A stretch of DNA of 64,000 bases from Paratinospora sagittata (GCA_035771175.1 CM069613.1:5018001-5082000), one strand, 5' to 3'. Counted from the first letter of the stretch, positions 1 through 32,003 are shown. Notes: generated by a model from the letters alone, not told the origin. Made by a program: numbers and translations.

Positions 1-1377
1 GTCATTCCATCGGGCCCCAGAGCCTTGGAACCTTCACACTCAAATACAACTTGTTTCACTTCATCCATTTCAGAAGGTTGTTCGATTTCACTCCTAAAAT
101 CTTCCCCAATTGGACACCACTCTATTCCATCCACACCCCATGCACGACTCCCACCACATGAATAGATATCCCGAAAATAATCGATAATCTCCTTTTCAAT
201 CTCTTCCTCCCCCTCAATGATTCTCCTGTCATCTTGCTCCAATTTAGAAATGGAGTTGATAGTCCTCCTTCCACTCATAAGTCTATGAAAGTATCTTGAA
301 TCGGTGTCACCATCCTTAAGCCATTGCGCTCTAAATTTTAAGAGGATGGCCCTATCCTCATTCACACACAATCTCCACAATTCTGCATTAGCAAGCGACC
401 TATCCCGAGCCATATCCTCGCTCCACTCAAAACCACCTTTTTTATCTAGCTCTTGCACCAATTTTCAAGCTCCTTCCTTCTCACCACTTCCCACCCAAGG
501 ATTTCTTTACCCCACCCATGTAGCTTATACTTCAAGGACTTTAAGGATTGCATAAACTTATATCCTTCCCACCCCCATCGAGGCCCTTCCTTCCAACAAC
601 CCTCGATCCCTTTTTTGAACTCCGGATGGTCAATCAAGCAGACATCAAACCTAAGAGGTGATGGTCCCCATATGGTTTTTGTAGTGTCCAATACAACCGG
701 CCAATGATCAGAAACAATTTGCCCTCCAACTTCCTGCTTGTGAAAAGGAAATAGTTCCGACCACCTGCTACCCATTAGAAACTTGTTGAGCCTACAGGAT
801 ACTGGAGATACTTGAAAGTTTGACCAAGTGAAGGCTACATTAATAAGAGGCAGGTTACTAAGCTCCAAGTCCCTGATGATCGCATCAAAATCCCTCGTAT
901 TTTTTGTGATTCTTCCACTATTCCTCTTCTCATCAAGTGTTCACACTACATTAAAATCACTACCTATGCACCACTTCCCCCAACAGATGCTACTTAGGCC
1001 AGCTAGTTCATCCCAAAAACAACTTCTAAGTCTTTTGTCATCGGGACCATACACCCCAGAGAGCCACCACCCATCACCGTCACCAACTTCGACCTTTACT
1101 GAAACAAAGAAATCACCAATGAGCCTCTCTAACACCGTCACTTCCCTGGAATCCCATGCTAAGAGAAGTCCTCCTGTTGTGCCTACTGCCGAAAGAAAGA
1201 TCCAATTCTTAAACCTAGACTGTCATAACGAACCAATCAACTCTCTATCCACCCTCTGCCTTTTAACCTCCTGAAGTTGATGAAATCAGGGCTAGCCTTC
1301 CCAATGGTTCTCTTTATCATACGTCTTTTATCTTTTGAACCACACCCCTGAATATTCCAAGTAAGTATCTTCATCAT
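1..1377 (-). mobile_element. LINE (L1-type) ORF2 remnant: endonuclease and start of reverse transcriptase
   Basis: Read on the minus strand, ORF2 starts at the ATG at 1377 with MMKILTWNIQGCGSKDKRR, the usual opening of the plant L1 endonuclease (EEP fold). Further pieces follow in shifted frames: VYGPDDKRLRSCFWDEL and GSDFNVV near 950-1080, then the SDHWPV endonuclease C-terminal motif near 700. At the left edge, GSKALGPDGM is the start of the reverse transcriptase domain (usually KAPGPDGF). Frameshifts and stops break the frame, so the copy is dead. The rest of the RT lies left of the window. About 500 bp upstream (1378-1880) carry low-complexity minus-strand reading frames that may be the ORF1-ORF2 linker; I cannot confirm that. 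The element sits in an XRN4 intron in the same orientation as the gene. Confidence 0.85.
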
Positions 1378-1880
1378 AACTGCTACGGCCCAGCATTCAA
1401 GCACACAATTTCAACACTCATTCCGTAAAGGAATCAACCTGTCTACCACTACCCAGGTCGACCAGGAACATCATCATCTTTCTCAGAAATTCAATCACTT
1501 CTTCCTTTGTTAGCCGATCCTTCCCAGAGTGAGAAACATTCCCCGCATCCCTTGCAACTTCATCTGTCACACCTCTACACCTCCCCACCACCACAACTAT
1601 TGCACAACACAGACGTAACAAGGCAATCCGATAGGATACTAGGAGCTCTAGGTTGGCTAGGTTCAAGCTGAGTTTGTTCTCTGTGGGTAAAGTAACGGAA
1701 CTGGCTATTCTGATCCAAACCCTTAGGAGAAGAAGAAAGACAAGCACGAGGGAGAGAAGATGGAAAAGAAGAATGAAGGGCAGCACAATTATCATCAAAA
1801 GCAAATTCTGAAACATAATTATGGGCACAATTGGTTCTAATTTTTGACTCACCTAGAATCAGAAACATAATTATGGGCAT

Positions 1881-2390
1881 GAGATATTACCAAAATACTT
1901 TGTTGTCAATTCAATTACCGTTTTGTAGTAGGAACTGAAGGATGTCCTGTTTTCAATTCAATTATACCCATTAAGACGTCTACTTTCAAGAAGATGGGAA
2001 GAAAGCTATCCCGTTAACGGTGATGGCTCACATGGAAGGTATACAATAGGATAAAGATTCATCAAACATTCCATTGGCCTCTCTTAATGATGATACCAGC
2101 AAACACATTGTTATTGGATGATCCTAGCCATTGTTTGTAAAGATCTTTACTTATATTGAAAACCAAACAATAATGGTTGGATGGCAGGGATTACCAAATA
2201 AAGCAAAGCTTAGCTTCAAGCATCTTATTAGTAGAGCCCAACATGAGACATTGAACCCCTACACTAAGGCAGCTATGCCAATGTGCACCACACACTTCGG
2301 AAGGAAAAAAACCCTTTTCTATAGCAATTGATATTTTGATACCCATTTTATGACGATAAAAAACCTATCTAAGATGAAAATAATCTGTAA
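1881..2390. other. intronic stretch with nothing recognised
   Basis: This lies between the LINE remnant and a MITE within the last visible XRN4 intron. A plus-strand reading frame at 2131-2331 has no family resemblance that I can see. No exon of XRN4 (the expected continuation is FYPYHYAPF-like) was found here on the minus strand. Confidence 0.5.
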
Positions 2391-2398
2391 GGTGTAAG

Positions 2399-2946
2399 TA
2401 GGGGTGTTTATCCTACCAACCAACCCAAACCTTATGGGTAGGGTTGGGTTGGGTTTTTATATTAAATTGGATTGAGTTGGGTTAGGAATTAGCAACCCGA
2501 TCAAGTTTGGGTTGGGTCAAGATTTTGCAAATCAACCCAATCAACCTGAACCAACCCGAACTCATCAAGAATATTAAGTATTTCTTTAGTTAGCACTTTT
2601 ATTAGAGTCACCTATTATTATTGGATCACATAAAATCTCATGAATAAAATAACATAAATGAAAACATTATTTGAAATTATATTTATATTCATATTTGACT
2701 TATAAATTTTATAGACATATTCATATTTGACTTATAAATTAGCTTAGGAAATGAGAATTTAGAATCAATACATTGAAGTAGACCAACCCCATCAACCCAA
2801 CCCTAACGAACCCAAAGTTATTGGGTTGGGTTGGGTTTAGGAGTTCTATTGGGTTGGGTTGGTTTAAAATTTTTACAACCCAGCTTGATTGGGTTGGATT
2901 GGTATTTGACCTCAACCTGAACCAACCAAACCCATGAACACCCCTA
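2399..2946. mobile_element. hAT-type MITE, GGGTTGGGTT family, copy 1
   Basis: About 548 bp bounded by inverted termini TAGGGGTGTTTA and TGAACACCCCTA. The subterminal parts are full of AACCCAACCC on one side and GGGTTGGGTT on the other, so the ends can fold back; the core is AT-rich. The flanking 8-mers are GGTGTAAG (2391-2398) and GGCGCGAG (2947-2954). All three differences are transitions, as expected for an old 8-bp target duplication that lost CpG sites. An 8-bp duplication is the hAT hallmark. No transposase is encoded. Related copies are at 16267, 25637 and 52588, with a fragment at 32546. Confidence 0.8.
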
Positions 2947-3005
2947 GGCGCGAGGAGGAAAAAGTAGACCAAAGCAATGCCCTGTGAACCAATTGTCATA
3001 CTCAC

Positions 3006-21758
<18,753 letters not shown>

Positions 21759-21923
21759 GGTTTCCGATCAAGATCTGACCTCCGAGTCGGAGATATTTGC
21801 GAACCGCCTAATTCTCCAAAAAATTAAAAAAGAGGAAAAAGTAACGTTTTTTATTTTGTTACTACGTTAGGAATAGAACAGGGGCGTCTGAAATCTGGGG
21901 TGGGGTTCACTTTCAAAGCCGTT

Positions 21924-21933
21924 CACACGTGTG
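21924..21933. promoter_or_regulatory. G-box-type palindrome upstream of XRN4
   Basis: CACACGTGTG is a perfect 10-bp palindrome with an ACGT core, about 170 bp upstream of the XRN4 ATG. It is a candidate bZIP/bHLH site near the likely promoter. No convincing TATA box was picked out. Confidence 0.5.
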
Positions 21934-24900
21934 CGTGTCTTGCGACTTCAATTTCACTTTTTATATCCTCTGTGTATTATTTTTCTTATAATTTTTTAAA
22001 TGATAGTCAGAATCATGCTTTTAGATGTATGACCTTACTAAATTGGTAAATGCCGTAAAGAAAGTTACTTGACATTTCATTATCTATCATCTTTAAATTT
22101 TTAGTTATTTTATAACTTAAAATTTGATAAAATATAATAATATGGTATACAAGGATAGTATTATAAAACTAATTGAATAAATAAACAGTGAGATTTTAAT
22201 TACGTCCCATCAATGATTACTTGAACCATGTAATTGTTTTTTTTTGTTTTTTTTTTTCAAAGAATGGTGGGATCATAATGAAAATGCCCAAATAGGGCTC
22301 TCACTAGAGGTGGCAAATTGAGCCTGAACTCGTTTGTCTATTTTTATCTCGCGGGAGTATAAGACATTATCACTACCCGTACTCGTCTACAGTCGATTTT
22401 TTGTCACTCATGGCCCACACCAAGCCCATAGTGGAATGAAAGTCAAAAATTCACCATTCCATTAAATCATTTCACCGACCTTGATGACGTAACAACTTGT
22501 GTTAGGACTTACCATAGATTGCACTTATTGATGTGTGTCACACTACCTTAGGACCACTTTTCGTAAGAACCACATTGTCAATTGTCCTCACTTTGTGCGG
22601 ACCAGATCTTTTTCTATAACTACATTCGTATTGTTCCCGAAAATGTATGCCGCTTTTGAGCATTTACGTAAGCATTACGTTGGATTTTGCTCACAGCTCT
22701 AATTTAAACATCAGATGATCTCAGCCGATACCACATCGATATTTTTAACGCCAGCTGATTCTCTCCCTCTCCCTTTCTCTTAGATTGGCAAAGAAGTAGG
22801 TCAACTTGGAGCATAGCGGGGCATCTACGGCTCGACTTCCTCTTCTTCTATTCCTTTTTTTATTTATTTTTGGTGTTGGACAAATCTTGTATTAATAGAA
22901 ATATTTATACAATAGGTATTTGATGGATGAGAGGAGAAATATATCAGGGTTTTATTTGTATTTGATTGCAAAAAAATGTACGGAGAGAAACATTTTGTAT
23001 AAACAGATCCATTTATTTATTTATTTATTTGTCTTTGTTTAAACAGATCCATTTATTTCTTGTTGCTTTATAAAAAAAAGTGTGATAATTTGCGTGGTCG
23101 GTTACAGATCTACAATCACCTAGGACAAAAAATATATATATATATAGTTGTAAACTGAATTAAAATAATAATAATAAAAAGCTAAAAATTATAAATTAAC
23201 TTTTCACTCTCTATTTTGTCTTTTTAATTATTTATTTTCTATTTTATCTATACTATTTCTTATAATTTTTTTTATAATCTTTCTCATATTTATTAGAAAA
23301 AATTTATATTAAAAAAATTATCAATTTATATAATAAATAATTATATTTTTATATAATTTATGTAAAATATATATATATACGTATTTATATAATTTAAATA
23401 AATATATATATATATATATATATATATTATTTAAATATTATACTTCTTAATTTATGTGTATAATATATATAATTACTATTTGGATCAATATATTTACAAC
23501 ATATATATAAATATAGCCGACCAAGCTAACAACATTTTTGTCAACTTATTTGACAAATTCATGCCCTGTAAACCTTTATGGGGCATCTAAATTAAGCATT
23601 GACCTTTTTCTAGTTGCAACTTTATTCAAAAAAAAAATCAAAATATTACGTGTCACACCCTTATGACAACAAAGGGGTCCAACCAATCAAGCAGTCCATT
23701 TTTTTTTTCTTTAAATAAAATTATTTTTCATCACTAATTTTGTTTTTCCTCAACAAGATCACCAGTTTGGTATTTAATTTTAAAATTACTTTTAAAAGAA
23801 AAATATTAATCTATTTAAAAAAAATACAACTACATATTTATGTTTATTGAATACATATATTTTATAAATTTTAATGTATGTAATAAATAATCTAATAAGT
23901 ATGAAAGCATAATTGCACGTAGTCTTTCAAAAAAACAAATGATTGCAGGAATAGTTCCATTTTTCGGTAGTTAAATTAATAATTTTCTTTTTAAAATTTA
24001 TTTTAAAGCTTATTTTTAAGAAAATAGTGGAAACAACTACAAAAGTCTTGTTTCCTCTATAAACTCTAAAAATTAAATAACTTTTTTTTTTTTTTTTTTT
24101 GAAAACACACCAAACGTATTTTGTTGGATAAAAAATTAATCAACACCATATATACAATGTAGACGGGGCTTCCGAGGACCTGGAAGATTTGACCTCGTTT
24201 CGAAAGAATTGATGATGTAATGGAAGAGCTGATGATGAGTCGCATGAACCAAAGGTGGACCTCTCAGTTGAGTTAAGAAGTTCCGACCTACTAAGAAAGA
24301 GCTAAAAAGGGTTATCGTGAAAAATACTGGTGTGGTGTTTACCAATAACCCTCCGATCCCTAAGTCAAAATTGAGCTGACTAAAATGGTAAAACGAAGTG
24401 AAAAGTTATTGTAACAAGTAAATAGCACTTATCCTTTTGGGTGAAACTTGGAGGTGTTTATAATAGAGCGTCAGGGCTGCTTAGTAAGGGCACGTGGCAT
24501 CATGGCATTTCTTAGGGAGTGGTCCCCGCTTATGGGTCTCGTCTCACGTCTTACCCAAGTAATCTTAGATCAACATGGTACTGACTTCATTGTATCCCAA
24601 CCTCATCTTAAGATTTAGGTCTTACTTGGCTTAGCTTAGGTTGGAATGATGTGGGCCTCATCTCGTATAAGCTCAACTTAATACTCGGGATTCTCTTCAT
24701 CGACGCCACCTCTAGTCGACATGGTGATGATCTCATCTCAGGTTAGCATCGAGCCGATCTCACCTTAGCTCATTACTCGAAGTTGAGCATCATGTGAGGT
24801 CGGATTATGTCACCTCCGGTTGAAACTTCATATTTAGCTTTTTTTATTTTAGGTCAGATCATAATACCTCAGCTCCGACAATAATAGCTCAGCTTGGTAC

Positions 24901-25628
24901 TTTAGCGGTTAAAGTTGACACTTGATATTAAATGTTGAAAAATATGGTTCAACATATTTTTTGAAGATTTTAGATTTAAAAATATTTTTAAATTGCACAT
25001 CGACCGACAATATTTTCTAAAATATTTGCTTTATTAAATCACATGGTTAAAAATAAATAATTTAATAAATTATTTGGCCATTTTGTACAGTCGGCTTTGA
25101 GCATAATTAAATTATCCTAAATCATAAGTGTTAGGAGCAACTCATGTTCAGTTATGGTACTACTTTTTTTCAAAAAAACAACAGTTATGGTACTACTTGC
25201 TCTAAAAATTTAGCAAAGAAGTACTGATACTATAATTTAAAAAAAAAATAAAGTTGCAATATCATTCTTTTTATATGACAGATATAATGGTTGGTAGTGA
25301 TGGACACTGTCTATCATCTGATCAATAGTCTCTATTGCCTAAAGTTATCTAGAAGTGACAATTAAATATGCAACATCCCCATCTCTTAATATAGCTAAAA
25401 CTCTTTAAACATATATATATATGGCTAAAATTAATTCAAGAATGAATCGATACTGATAAATATGGCAACTTGGCAAAGATTTAGCTAGGTGTACATCCAA
25501 TCTTTTCAAGGGCCAGACAAGAAATCATACCTCAAAGACCTCAATGGTAAGATAGAAACTATTATTAAACAATTGATCCCACCAAAGCAGGGTCTTAAAA
25601 AGATGTATAATATTTCTAGTTAAATAAC
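21934..25628. other. intergenic region between XRN4 and PSB27-H2, left part
   Basis: No gene recognised. It is very AT-rich, with (TA)n runs (for example 23400-23427). LTR-like debris at 24130-24900 is listed separately. Confidence 0.6.
24130..24900. mobile_element. LTR retrotransposon debris
   Basis: TACTGGTGTGGTGTTTACC followed by CCCTCCGATCCCTAAGTCA is a string often seen in plant Gypsy LTRs. A related version (CCGGTGTAGTACCGGTTAAA then CCTCCGATGTCTAAGTCA) lies at about 57680-57730. Ends were not located. Confidence 0.5.
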
Positions 25629-25636
25629 CTTTAATA

Positions 25637-26282
25637 TAGGGTGTTCATCGATCCGACCAACTCGATCGATCGAACCGAACCTTATAAATTGATTTGGATT
25701 GAATTGAGTTCTAAAATACTCAATCCGGTCAGTTTGGGTTGGGTCAGAGGCTAAAAATCCGATTAAACCGACCCGAACCAAAATAAGCTTTGAAACCTTA
25801 AAATATCCTCCCAGCATTATTTTTTTAAGATTTATATGTATCTTATAATTCTTATCTAATACTATCTAATTTAGTTTATACCATAATATATATATCTATC
25901 TACATATCCAGGGTTACTATACTATTAATATATACAATCTCAATTTATGTGCTACTATTTTACAAATTATTATTACTATCTAGTTTACTAATATGTAATA
26001 TTAACAAACTATTCATTGCAAAATAATAGTGAAAAAAAATTATTAACAAATCTAAACGATAAATGAATAATTAAAGTTCTTATATCAATAAATTATATGT
26101 CAAATATGAGGTTTAAGTTTAACCCGATCAAACCGACCTGACCCAAACCAAACCCGAATTGTTTGGGTTGAGTTAGATTAGAAGATAGATTGAGTTTGGT
26201 TGAATTTTAAATTTACCAACCAAAACTGTCTAGGTTGGATTAAATTTTGACCCCAATCTGACCCAACCCATAAACACCCCTA
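25637..26282. mobile_element. hAT-type MITE, GGGTTGGGTT family, copy 3
   Basis: About 646 bp from TAGGGTGTTCATCG to ACCCATAAACACCCCTA. The flanking 8-mers are CTTTAATA (25629-25636) and CTTTAGCA (26283-26290); both differences are transitions. It has AACCGAAC/GGGTTGGG subterminal blocks and an AT-rich core. It is intergenic. Confidence 0.8.
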
Positions 26283-26884
26283 CTTTAGCATTTTCATATA
26301 AAATGGTTAACTAAAAATATTGAGAAAATAGTATTAAGAAAAAAAAGGACATTTTGTGTTTATTGCAAAAATAATATAACTTGATCAACTATTAGTGATA
26401 TATTACCATATTACCCCTAATATTTAAATTTACTAAATAGTAAAACTTAAAAAAAAATCATGGGTAATTTAGAAATATCTTTAAAAAGTGACACGGTCAA
26501 GAGGTTTTGACATTTTTTTTTGAAAAGGTAATTGAAAAAAAAAGTATAGATAGATAATTTTTATAGAGGTTTCGTCTCTACTTTTTCACAAACCTAAGGA
26601 TCAGATGCTTTCAAAAAAATCAACAAGAAGATATAATTACTGGATTAAGCAGAGCTCAATAATTTCAATTTAATCGAGAGAACAAAATACAGTTAACTTT
26701 ACTAAACTGCTGTATAAACAAAACCTACCATCTTCTCAAAAAAAACATAGCAAATGAAAAAAAAAAAAAAAAAAAAACAAGATTCCTATCTAGCTCAGAA
26801 ATAGGAAAGATTTGTAGAGACAAAGGAAGAGGGGGAAAAAAAAAGTTTGAGTTGAAATAGTTGGAAATTGCAAGGAAAGCTCAT

Positions 26885-26975
26885 ATGAACGAATTGAACC
26901 CTTGACGCAATGGTTTCTTGAGATCGTAGATTTAAACCCTACCACTTACCTATCTCCAAAGACAAATAATATCAA
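26885..26975 (+). repeat. tRNA-derived SINE fragment, family 1
   Basis: GAACCCTTGACGCAATGGTT then GATTTAAACCCTACCAC matches the motif order of the fragment at 3338-3425. Boundaries are approximate. Confidence 0.45.
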
Positions 26976-27615
26976 AAGACGAAGCTCACAAACTAAGAAG
27001 AAGCAGGCCAAATAGAAAGTTGGGAAGCAAGTAGTAAGAGACTTGGACAAACCACATGCAGTTACGTTAAAAGAGTCAAATATGAAACACAATAAATGAC
27101 AACATAGGTAGTATGAGCTTGGATATCAGGTGCTTTCGCACATAAAAGTTATATACAATTTCCAACTTTAACTTTGCAATATAATGTGATTCGGCGTGTG
27201 CTTTAAAGTACCATGGAAAACAAAATGCTCTATAAAAGAGACCGGTTCAGAAGTTTGCTTAGAATGGCCACAAGATCCAAGAATGTTTGGTTCCACACTT
27301 CCACCCACGCATGAGTTTAATGTTCACCAATTGCCAAATAGTTATCTATTACTGTACCACCACCCCATAACAATCAAGAAAAAGGGCAAATAAAGCTTTG
27401 GATTTCATGCAGATAATATGAATTTTACGTTAGGATCATAGAACATGGCAGCAAAGGAGTCAATGAATCTAACTTCCATTTTGCAACGGAAAAGTGAACA
27501 ATTGAAAATTACAAATTGTTTAAGTTCTTCATTCTCACTGTTGAGAGCAAAGTTGAGTTTTGATTAACCTGAGATGGCTGCGTTGCGTGAATGAAACTTT
27601 GAAAACTCAAATGAG

Positions 27616-29441
27616 TCACAGAAAGGCCTCAGCATTGTTCAAATCTTCCAAGATGTTGGATTTCACCTCTTCAGGAAGTGGAGCTGATGGACCTGCTTTT
27701 GAGTAGAAGCTAGCCAATGATCTGATTGCCTTCTCAAGTGCGATATACGACTCCTACAACCACAAAAGAAAGGCCGTGAATGGGCGGTTTCTGTAAAAAT
27801 CATATATACGCAAAAGAAAGCAATCTGTGCTAAAGATTGCAACAAAAACATTGATCATTCAAATTTTGGATGATATGCCAATAATAACAATTCAAGGGGC
27901 ATTCGACAATAGAACATCTCTTGTTATTGTATAAGCAATTCATCCATCTAATTTTCCTATAAAAAAAAATTCACCCGTCTAATTGATGACATGGACTTGT
28001 GCAACATCCAAGTTTGCCTAAGGCTTTTTTTTCTTGTATGTGTGTGTGTGTGTGTACTATTCACAGTCCCAATGAGATATTCCACCTCAGCCTATTTCTT
28101 GCACATCAGGTTGATATGGATATTTCTAATTGTTGCGAAGTCATGAACCTTTCACCAAGGTTCATATTCAGGAAAGCCTCTAAAGTATAACAATGTGTTG
28201 TCATTTAGCAAATTTTGACAAAAATAAATTAATAAATAAACAAGCTAAAGCCAGATTGATTATTTCTCTAAAGAAATCTATCAATAACCATAGATGTGCA
28301 GGACAAAAAAATAAAGATAAATCTGATTGTGATCATAGGAACTTCACTGCCAAAAATGGAAGTTATAGTCTCAATCAACCCCATTACAAATGCACAGCAA
28401 AGTATACTGAACTACAGCATAGCCAATGAGGCATTGGGCGGAGGGGCCTCATTGGCCGGAGGGCGAGTGAACCAACGTGAGAACGGGGAGAACCGGGTTC
28501 GATTCCTCCCATGGCGCACTCTCCTGATGACTTGGTGGGGAGATTAGTTGGGGTTTGTCACGAGACCAGGGCCACCAGATACTCCTCGAGGGAGGACAGG
28601 GTGTACAGGGTTTCGGGCGCGTTGTTTCTTCTCTAAAAATAAAAAATAAAAAATTTAATCATCACATTTTTTTTATTTGCCTATTATTTTGGTGGTGGTG
28701 TGAGATGGCGGCATTTTAAATGATCATTTTGATTGATGAAATTCGTATCATAAATCAGCAGTGAACCAAGTAAAATTTCCTCATGGCCTAAGGCGAGTGT
28801 ACAGCATATATCAGTTCAAATGCTAGCTTATGATACCTTAAACATCATGATCAAATAATAAGCTACTTTCAAGGATTTCAATTAGTACATGTACATTCCA
28901 CATACAATGAAGTCCACTAGATGCAACCAGTTAGGAAACAAGAAAGAGGAAGACCTAAAATAACGTGGAAGGAAACAATTAATAAAGATATTCCCGGATT
29001 CATAAAATCCTATAAAATTAGATTAATACCTCTGCGACCACTGTTTTTTGGCCCCTCCAACCATTCAGATACTCTCGAATTGACTCCTTTGCTGCATCGG
29101 CAGTCCTCCTAAATTTGGAAATATCCTTCGTGTCTTCTTTTAATGACTCGCGAAGAGTCTTCACAACCTCTCTTGCAGATTTCAAGTAGGCCCTTGGCAA
29201 CACCTTTCCCGATTTTGTTTTTTCATTTGGATCGAATAAGGATGTAATTGCTCCAAGAATACCTTTATCTGTCTCATCCTCTTGGTCTTTCAGGTCCTCT
29301 GCCCTAACTGGTAATGGTGCATAACTAAGAGTAAAAATGGCAACCAAAGAGGCTCCACTACAAAAAATTGAGTGTCTTCTTCCAAATGGCGTTTCATGAC
29401 AAGGTAGTACTAAAGCGGGCTTTGATTGCAGTTTATCTGTT
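27616..29441 (-). CDS. LPA19: PSII D1 precursor processing protein PSB27-H2 / LPA19, N-terminal exon not located
   Basis: Two exons: 29441-29030 and 27753-27616, with GT-AG borders. The encoded protein carries a twin arginine (RRHSIFC), a hydrophobic stretch and PVRA|ED, a typical Tat thylakoid-lumen signal. The mature domain follows: SLFDPNEKTKSGKVLPRAYL, KTLRESLKED, FRRTADAAKESIREYL, then ESYIALEKAIRSLASFYSKA and the C-terminal LEDLNNAEAFL before TGA at 27616. The family acts in the chloroplast lumen, where LPA19 assists C-terminal processing of D1 during PSII assembly. LPA19 rather than PSB27-H1 is judged from the DPNEKTKSGKVLP block. The open frame reaches 29491 but only by a TTG, and TGCAACAG at 29442-29449 is a good acceptor. 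The chloroplast transit peptide and ATG must therefore be in an upstream exon, expected beyond 29491. The 1.3 kb intron holds a SINE and a LINE scrap. Confidence 0.9.
28428..28650 (+). repeat. tRNA-derived SINE, family 4
   Basis: GC-rich body with box B-like CGGGTTCGATTCC at about 28495. It then reads GGGGAGATTAGTTGGGGTTT and ends in an A-rich tail near 28640. The layout and the AGATTAGTTGG motif are shared with the SINE at 42324-42520. It sits in the PSB27-H2 intron, antisense to the gene. Confidence 0.75.
28921..29012 (+). mobile_element. LINE 3'-end scrap
   Basis: The frame QERGRPKITWKETINKDI resembles the GRPKKTWLExxKKD motif found downstream of reverse transcriptase in plant non-LTR sequences. 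Fewer than 100 bp are recognisable. It lies next to the donor site of the PSB27-H2 exon. Confidence 0.5.
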
Positions 29442-29491
29442 CTGTTGCAGCAAAAAAAAAGAGCTGTTAAGAAATGTGCAATTAAGACCAA

Positions 29492-31417
29492 GAAGTATCT
29501 GCTTGTTAAGCCAGTTCGGTAAATAACAGGGAGCCAAATCTACACCTATTGCTTTACAATATCAACCAAAGAGTTAGAGACACAACTAAACTTCTTTGGG
29601 GAAAGATCAACAATAAAGCAATGATGACTTACATTTGGGAAATGGTTTGGAATTCTTTTCAATGGATTGCATACATTTATTTATGGTCAAAGAAGGAGTC
29701 ATCCTTGTTGATGGAATTGAACCAATCAAGAAACTCTCTTAGTGCATACCACAAGTAGCAGCAGCCTGTTGATCACTGCAAAGGCACAAATCAGTATTCC
29801 TATTATATGAAAAGGTAATAAAAAAAAAACCGAAAAAAGTCAATAGCTACAATATAGAAAATACACCTGACCTCCTGAAACATCTCAAACAAAAAAAAAA
29901 GACAGAAAACCTTGAATGGAAACATGCATCACACAAGAAAATTATTAATTCAGGCATCATGGATGAGAATATGGTAGATGGGTAACTTTAATACAGCAAC
30001 TGAATTTCTGGTGTTTCAATTGCCCAAAGGGATAATAATGGAGACAAGCTTAATAGAAATAATTGACATGACATCAATACGAACCACAACAGCCATCACA
30101 AATCCAAACTATCTAACTGCTTGGCAACTGTTTAATTAATCAAAGCCAGTACCATTCTGGAAAAAAAAGAGCATTTGATCAGGCAGGTTTTACAATAGAT
30201 TCACACCAGACGCTAATATTTCCTTCCACTGTCTATGTCAAATAATTGATTGTATAGTTCAGAATTTTCATGGAATAAGTTTTAAGAAATATTTGAGGCT
30301 GGTAACAACTAACAGATATAGCTAAAACATACATTATTTGAAAATGAGCATCTCGCATATAATTAACCTTCTAGCCTATGGGAATTCCATATAGGCTTAC
30401 TTGATGGAAAGCACTAGCATCAACAAAGTAGCTGTGGACCTGTTTTAAAACTAACCCAAAAGAGACCTCTGTCCATCAATGAGGTGGGAACAATTAACTT
30501 GTAACCACCTTTGGCAGCTTGGGCAATCATAACCATATGAGACACCACCTGGTATTTACATTCTCCCATTTGGCTCACATTGACCTTATGGTGGTATCTT
30601 TCTCTTGGAAGGTCTTATGGTGATAACTTATTATGGCCAAATAAAATAGCACCTGCCTAGATTAACTTCATTTCCTTGAATAGCACAATCTAAAATTTTG
30701 AATCACAGGTGCTTCGCTGTATTTGACAAGCATTTTCTCTCCATGAATCACAAATATGATACTTTCAATATAAGTACTTCATTAATTTATGTATTTCTAG
30801 AATTTATTCGGGATCCAATTTTAGCAATCTTAATGGATTGATATAACTTTATACACGCAAAAAAAATTGTTTCATTGATAGAAATAATCAATATATAGAT
30901 AATGGCTCATATGGGTAGAACTGCCCAAGATATCAATGGCAATTAAAAGTTAATTGTTCTCACCTCCTTAATGGGTGGATTTCTCTCTTAGGTTAGTTTT
31001 GAAAAGTCTCCTTAGCTTATTTTGTGTTATTGTTTATGCTTCCCATCAAGTGGAGCTAGAAAAATAAATTTAGGCAAGACGACTAGATTTGTGATGGGCT
31101 TCGAATTTGCTCGAGTAACAATGGCTTGATGTAAGTGAATGTGAATCTTTTCATTCTTTTAAAGTTCAATCGTTTGGATGAAGCTCAAGACCCAGGATCT
31201 TGAGGTTGGTTGAACATACAACTCTTCTTATCAGTTATCACCATACATGAATGTTGATTTCACTTCTGTGTAGTTAAAAACTTAAAACACCAAAACTGTA
31301 AATTGTAAAGTGTTAATAAACAAGTACCAATTTAAGAATAACAGCAAGTGGCAAATGCACCAATTATGATACCTATCATTTTACTCAAAGCCCTGTCCGT
31401 AGGCATAGCCTTGTAGT
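29492..31417. other. region upstream of PSB27-H2
   Basis: The missing first exon and promoter of PSB27-H2 should lie here, but no minus-strand frame with an ATG, transit-peptide composition and compatible donor phase was convincing. Otherwise nothing is recognised. Confidence 0.5.
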
Positions 31418-32003
31418 TGTTGGTGGGTTCAACTCCAGAGATTAGTCCTACATTGACTATGTGCTCTTCCTACCTAAAACACATAGGAAGCCTCACCCCC
31501 TCACACTACCAAGAGGCCTTTTCCTAAAGAAAAAAATAGAACTCCCTAGGACTTGCCTTTATGACATGCTCTAAGTGGGCGCCCACAAGTCCAATGGTCC
31601 AACTTAGGGGCCAGCTAAACTTGGGGGCTCATAGGAGAGATAATATCTTGCGACATGTGGGGCGGGCCAAAAATTGGCTTCAACAGTTGGCACCGTTTGT
31701 GGGGACCGACGCATCCATGTGAGGTGCTGAGCCTGGGGGCCTACTGTTGGTGGGTTCAACTCCAGAGGTTAGTCCTACATCGACTATGTGCTCTTCCTAG
31801 CTAAGACACATAAGAAGCCTTACCCCCTCACACTACCAAGAGCCTTTTTCCTAAAGAGAAAAATATAAGCCCCCGAGACCTGCCTTTATGGCACGCTCTA
31901 TGTGGACGCCCACAGGCCCAACTTAGGGGCCGACCAAACTTGAGGGCCCATAGGAGAGACAATATCTTGTGACGTGTGGGGCGGGCCAAAATTGGCTTCA
32001 ACA
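31418..32003 (+). mobile_element. TRIM-like pair of short LTRs with a 59-bp interior
   Basis: Direct repeats 31418-31685 and 31745-32003 both start TGTTGGTGGGTTCAACTCC and end GGCTTCAACA (TG...CA). Immediately after the first is GTTGGCACCGTTTGTGGGG, a string typical of the start of Gypsy internal regions. The interior ends with GCCTGGGGGCCTAC, a weak purine tract. No matching target duplication flanks the pair. It could be a terminal-repeat retrotransposon in miniature, or two LTRs joined by internal deletion of a larger Gypsy element. Confidence 0.65.

Noticed and set aside
1418..1880. Leu-rich minus-strand frame resembling a membrane protein
   Set aside because: Lies directly upstream of LINE ORF2 with overlapping frames of low complexity; more likely LINE linker than a gene.
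28490..28510. tRNA gene suggested by GGTTCGATTCC
   Set aside because: There is no cloverleaf around it; box B sits in a SINE. The same applies to 21310 and 42390.
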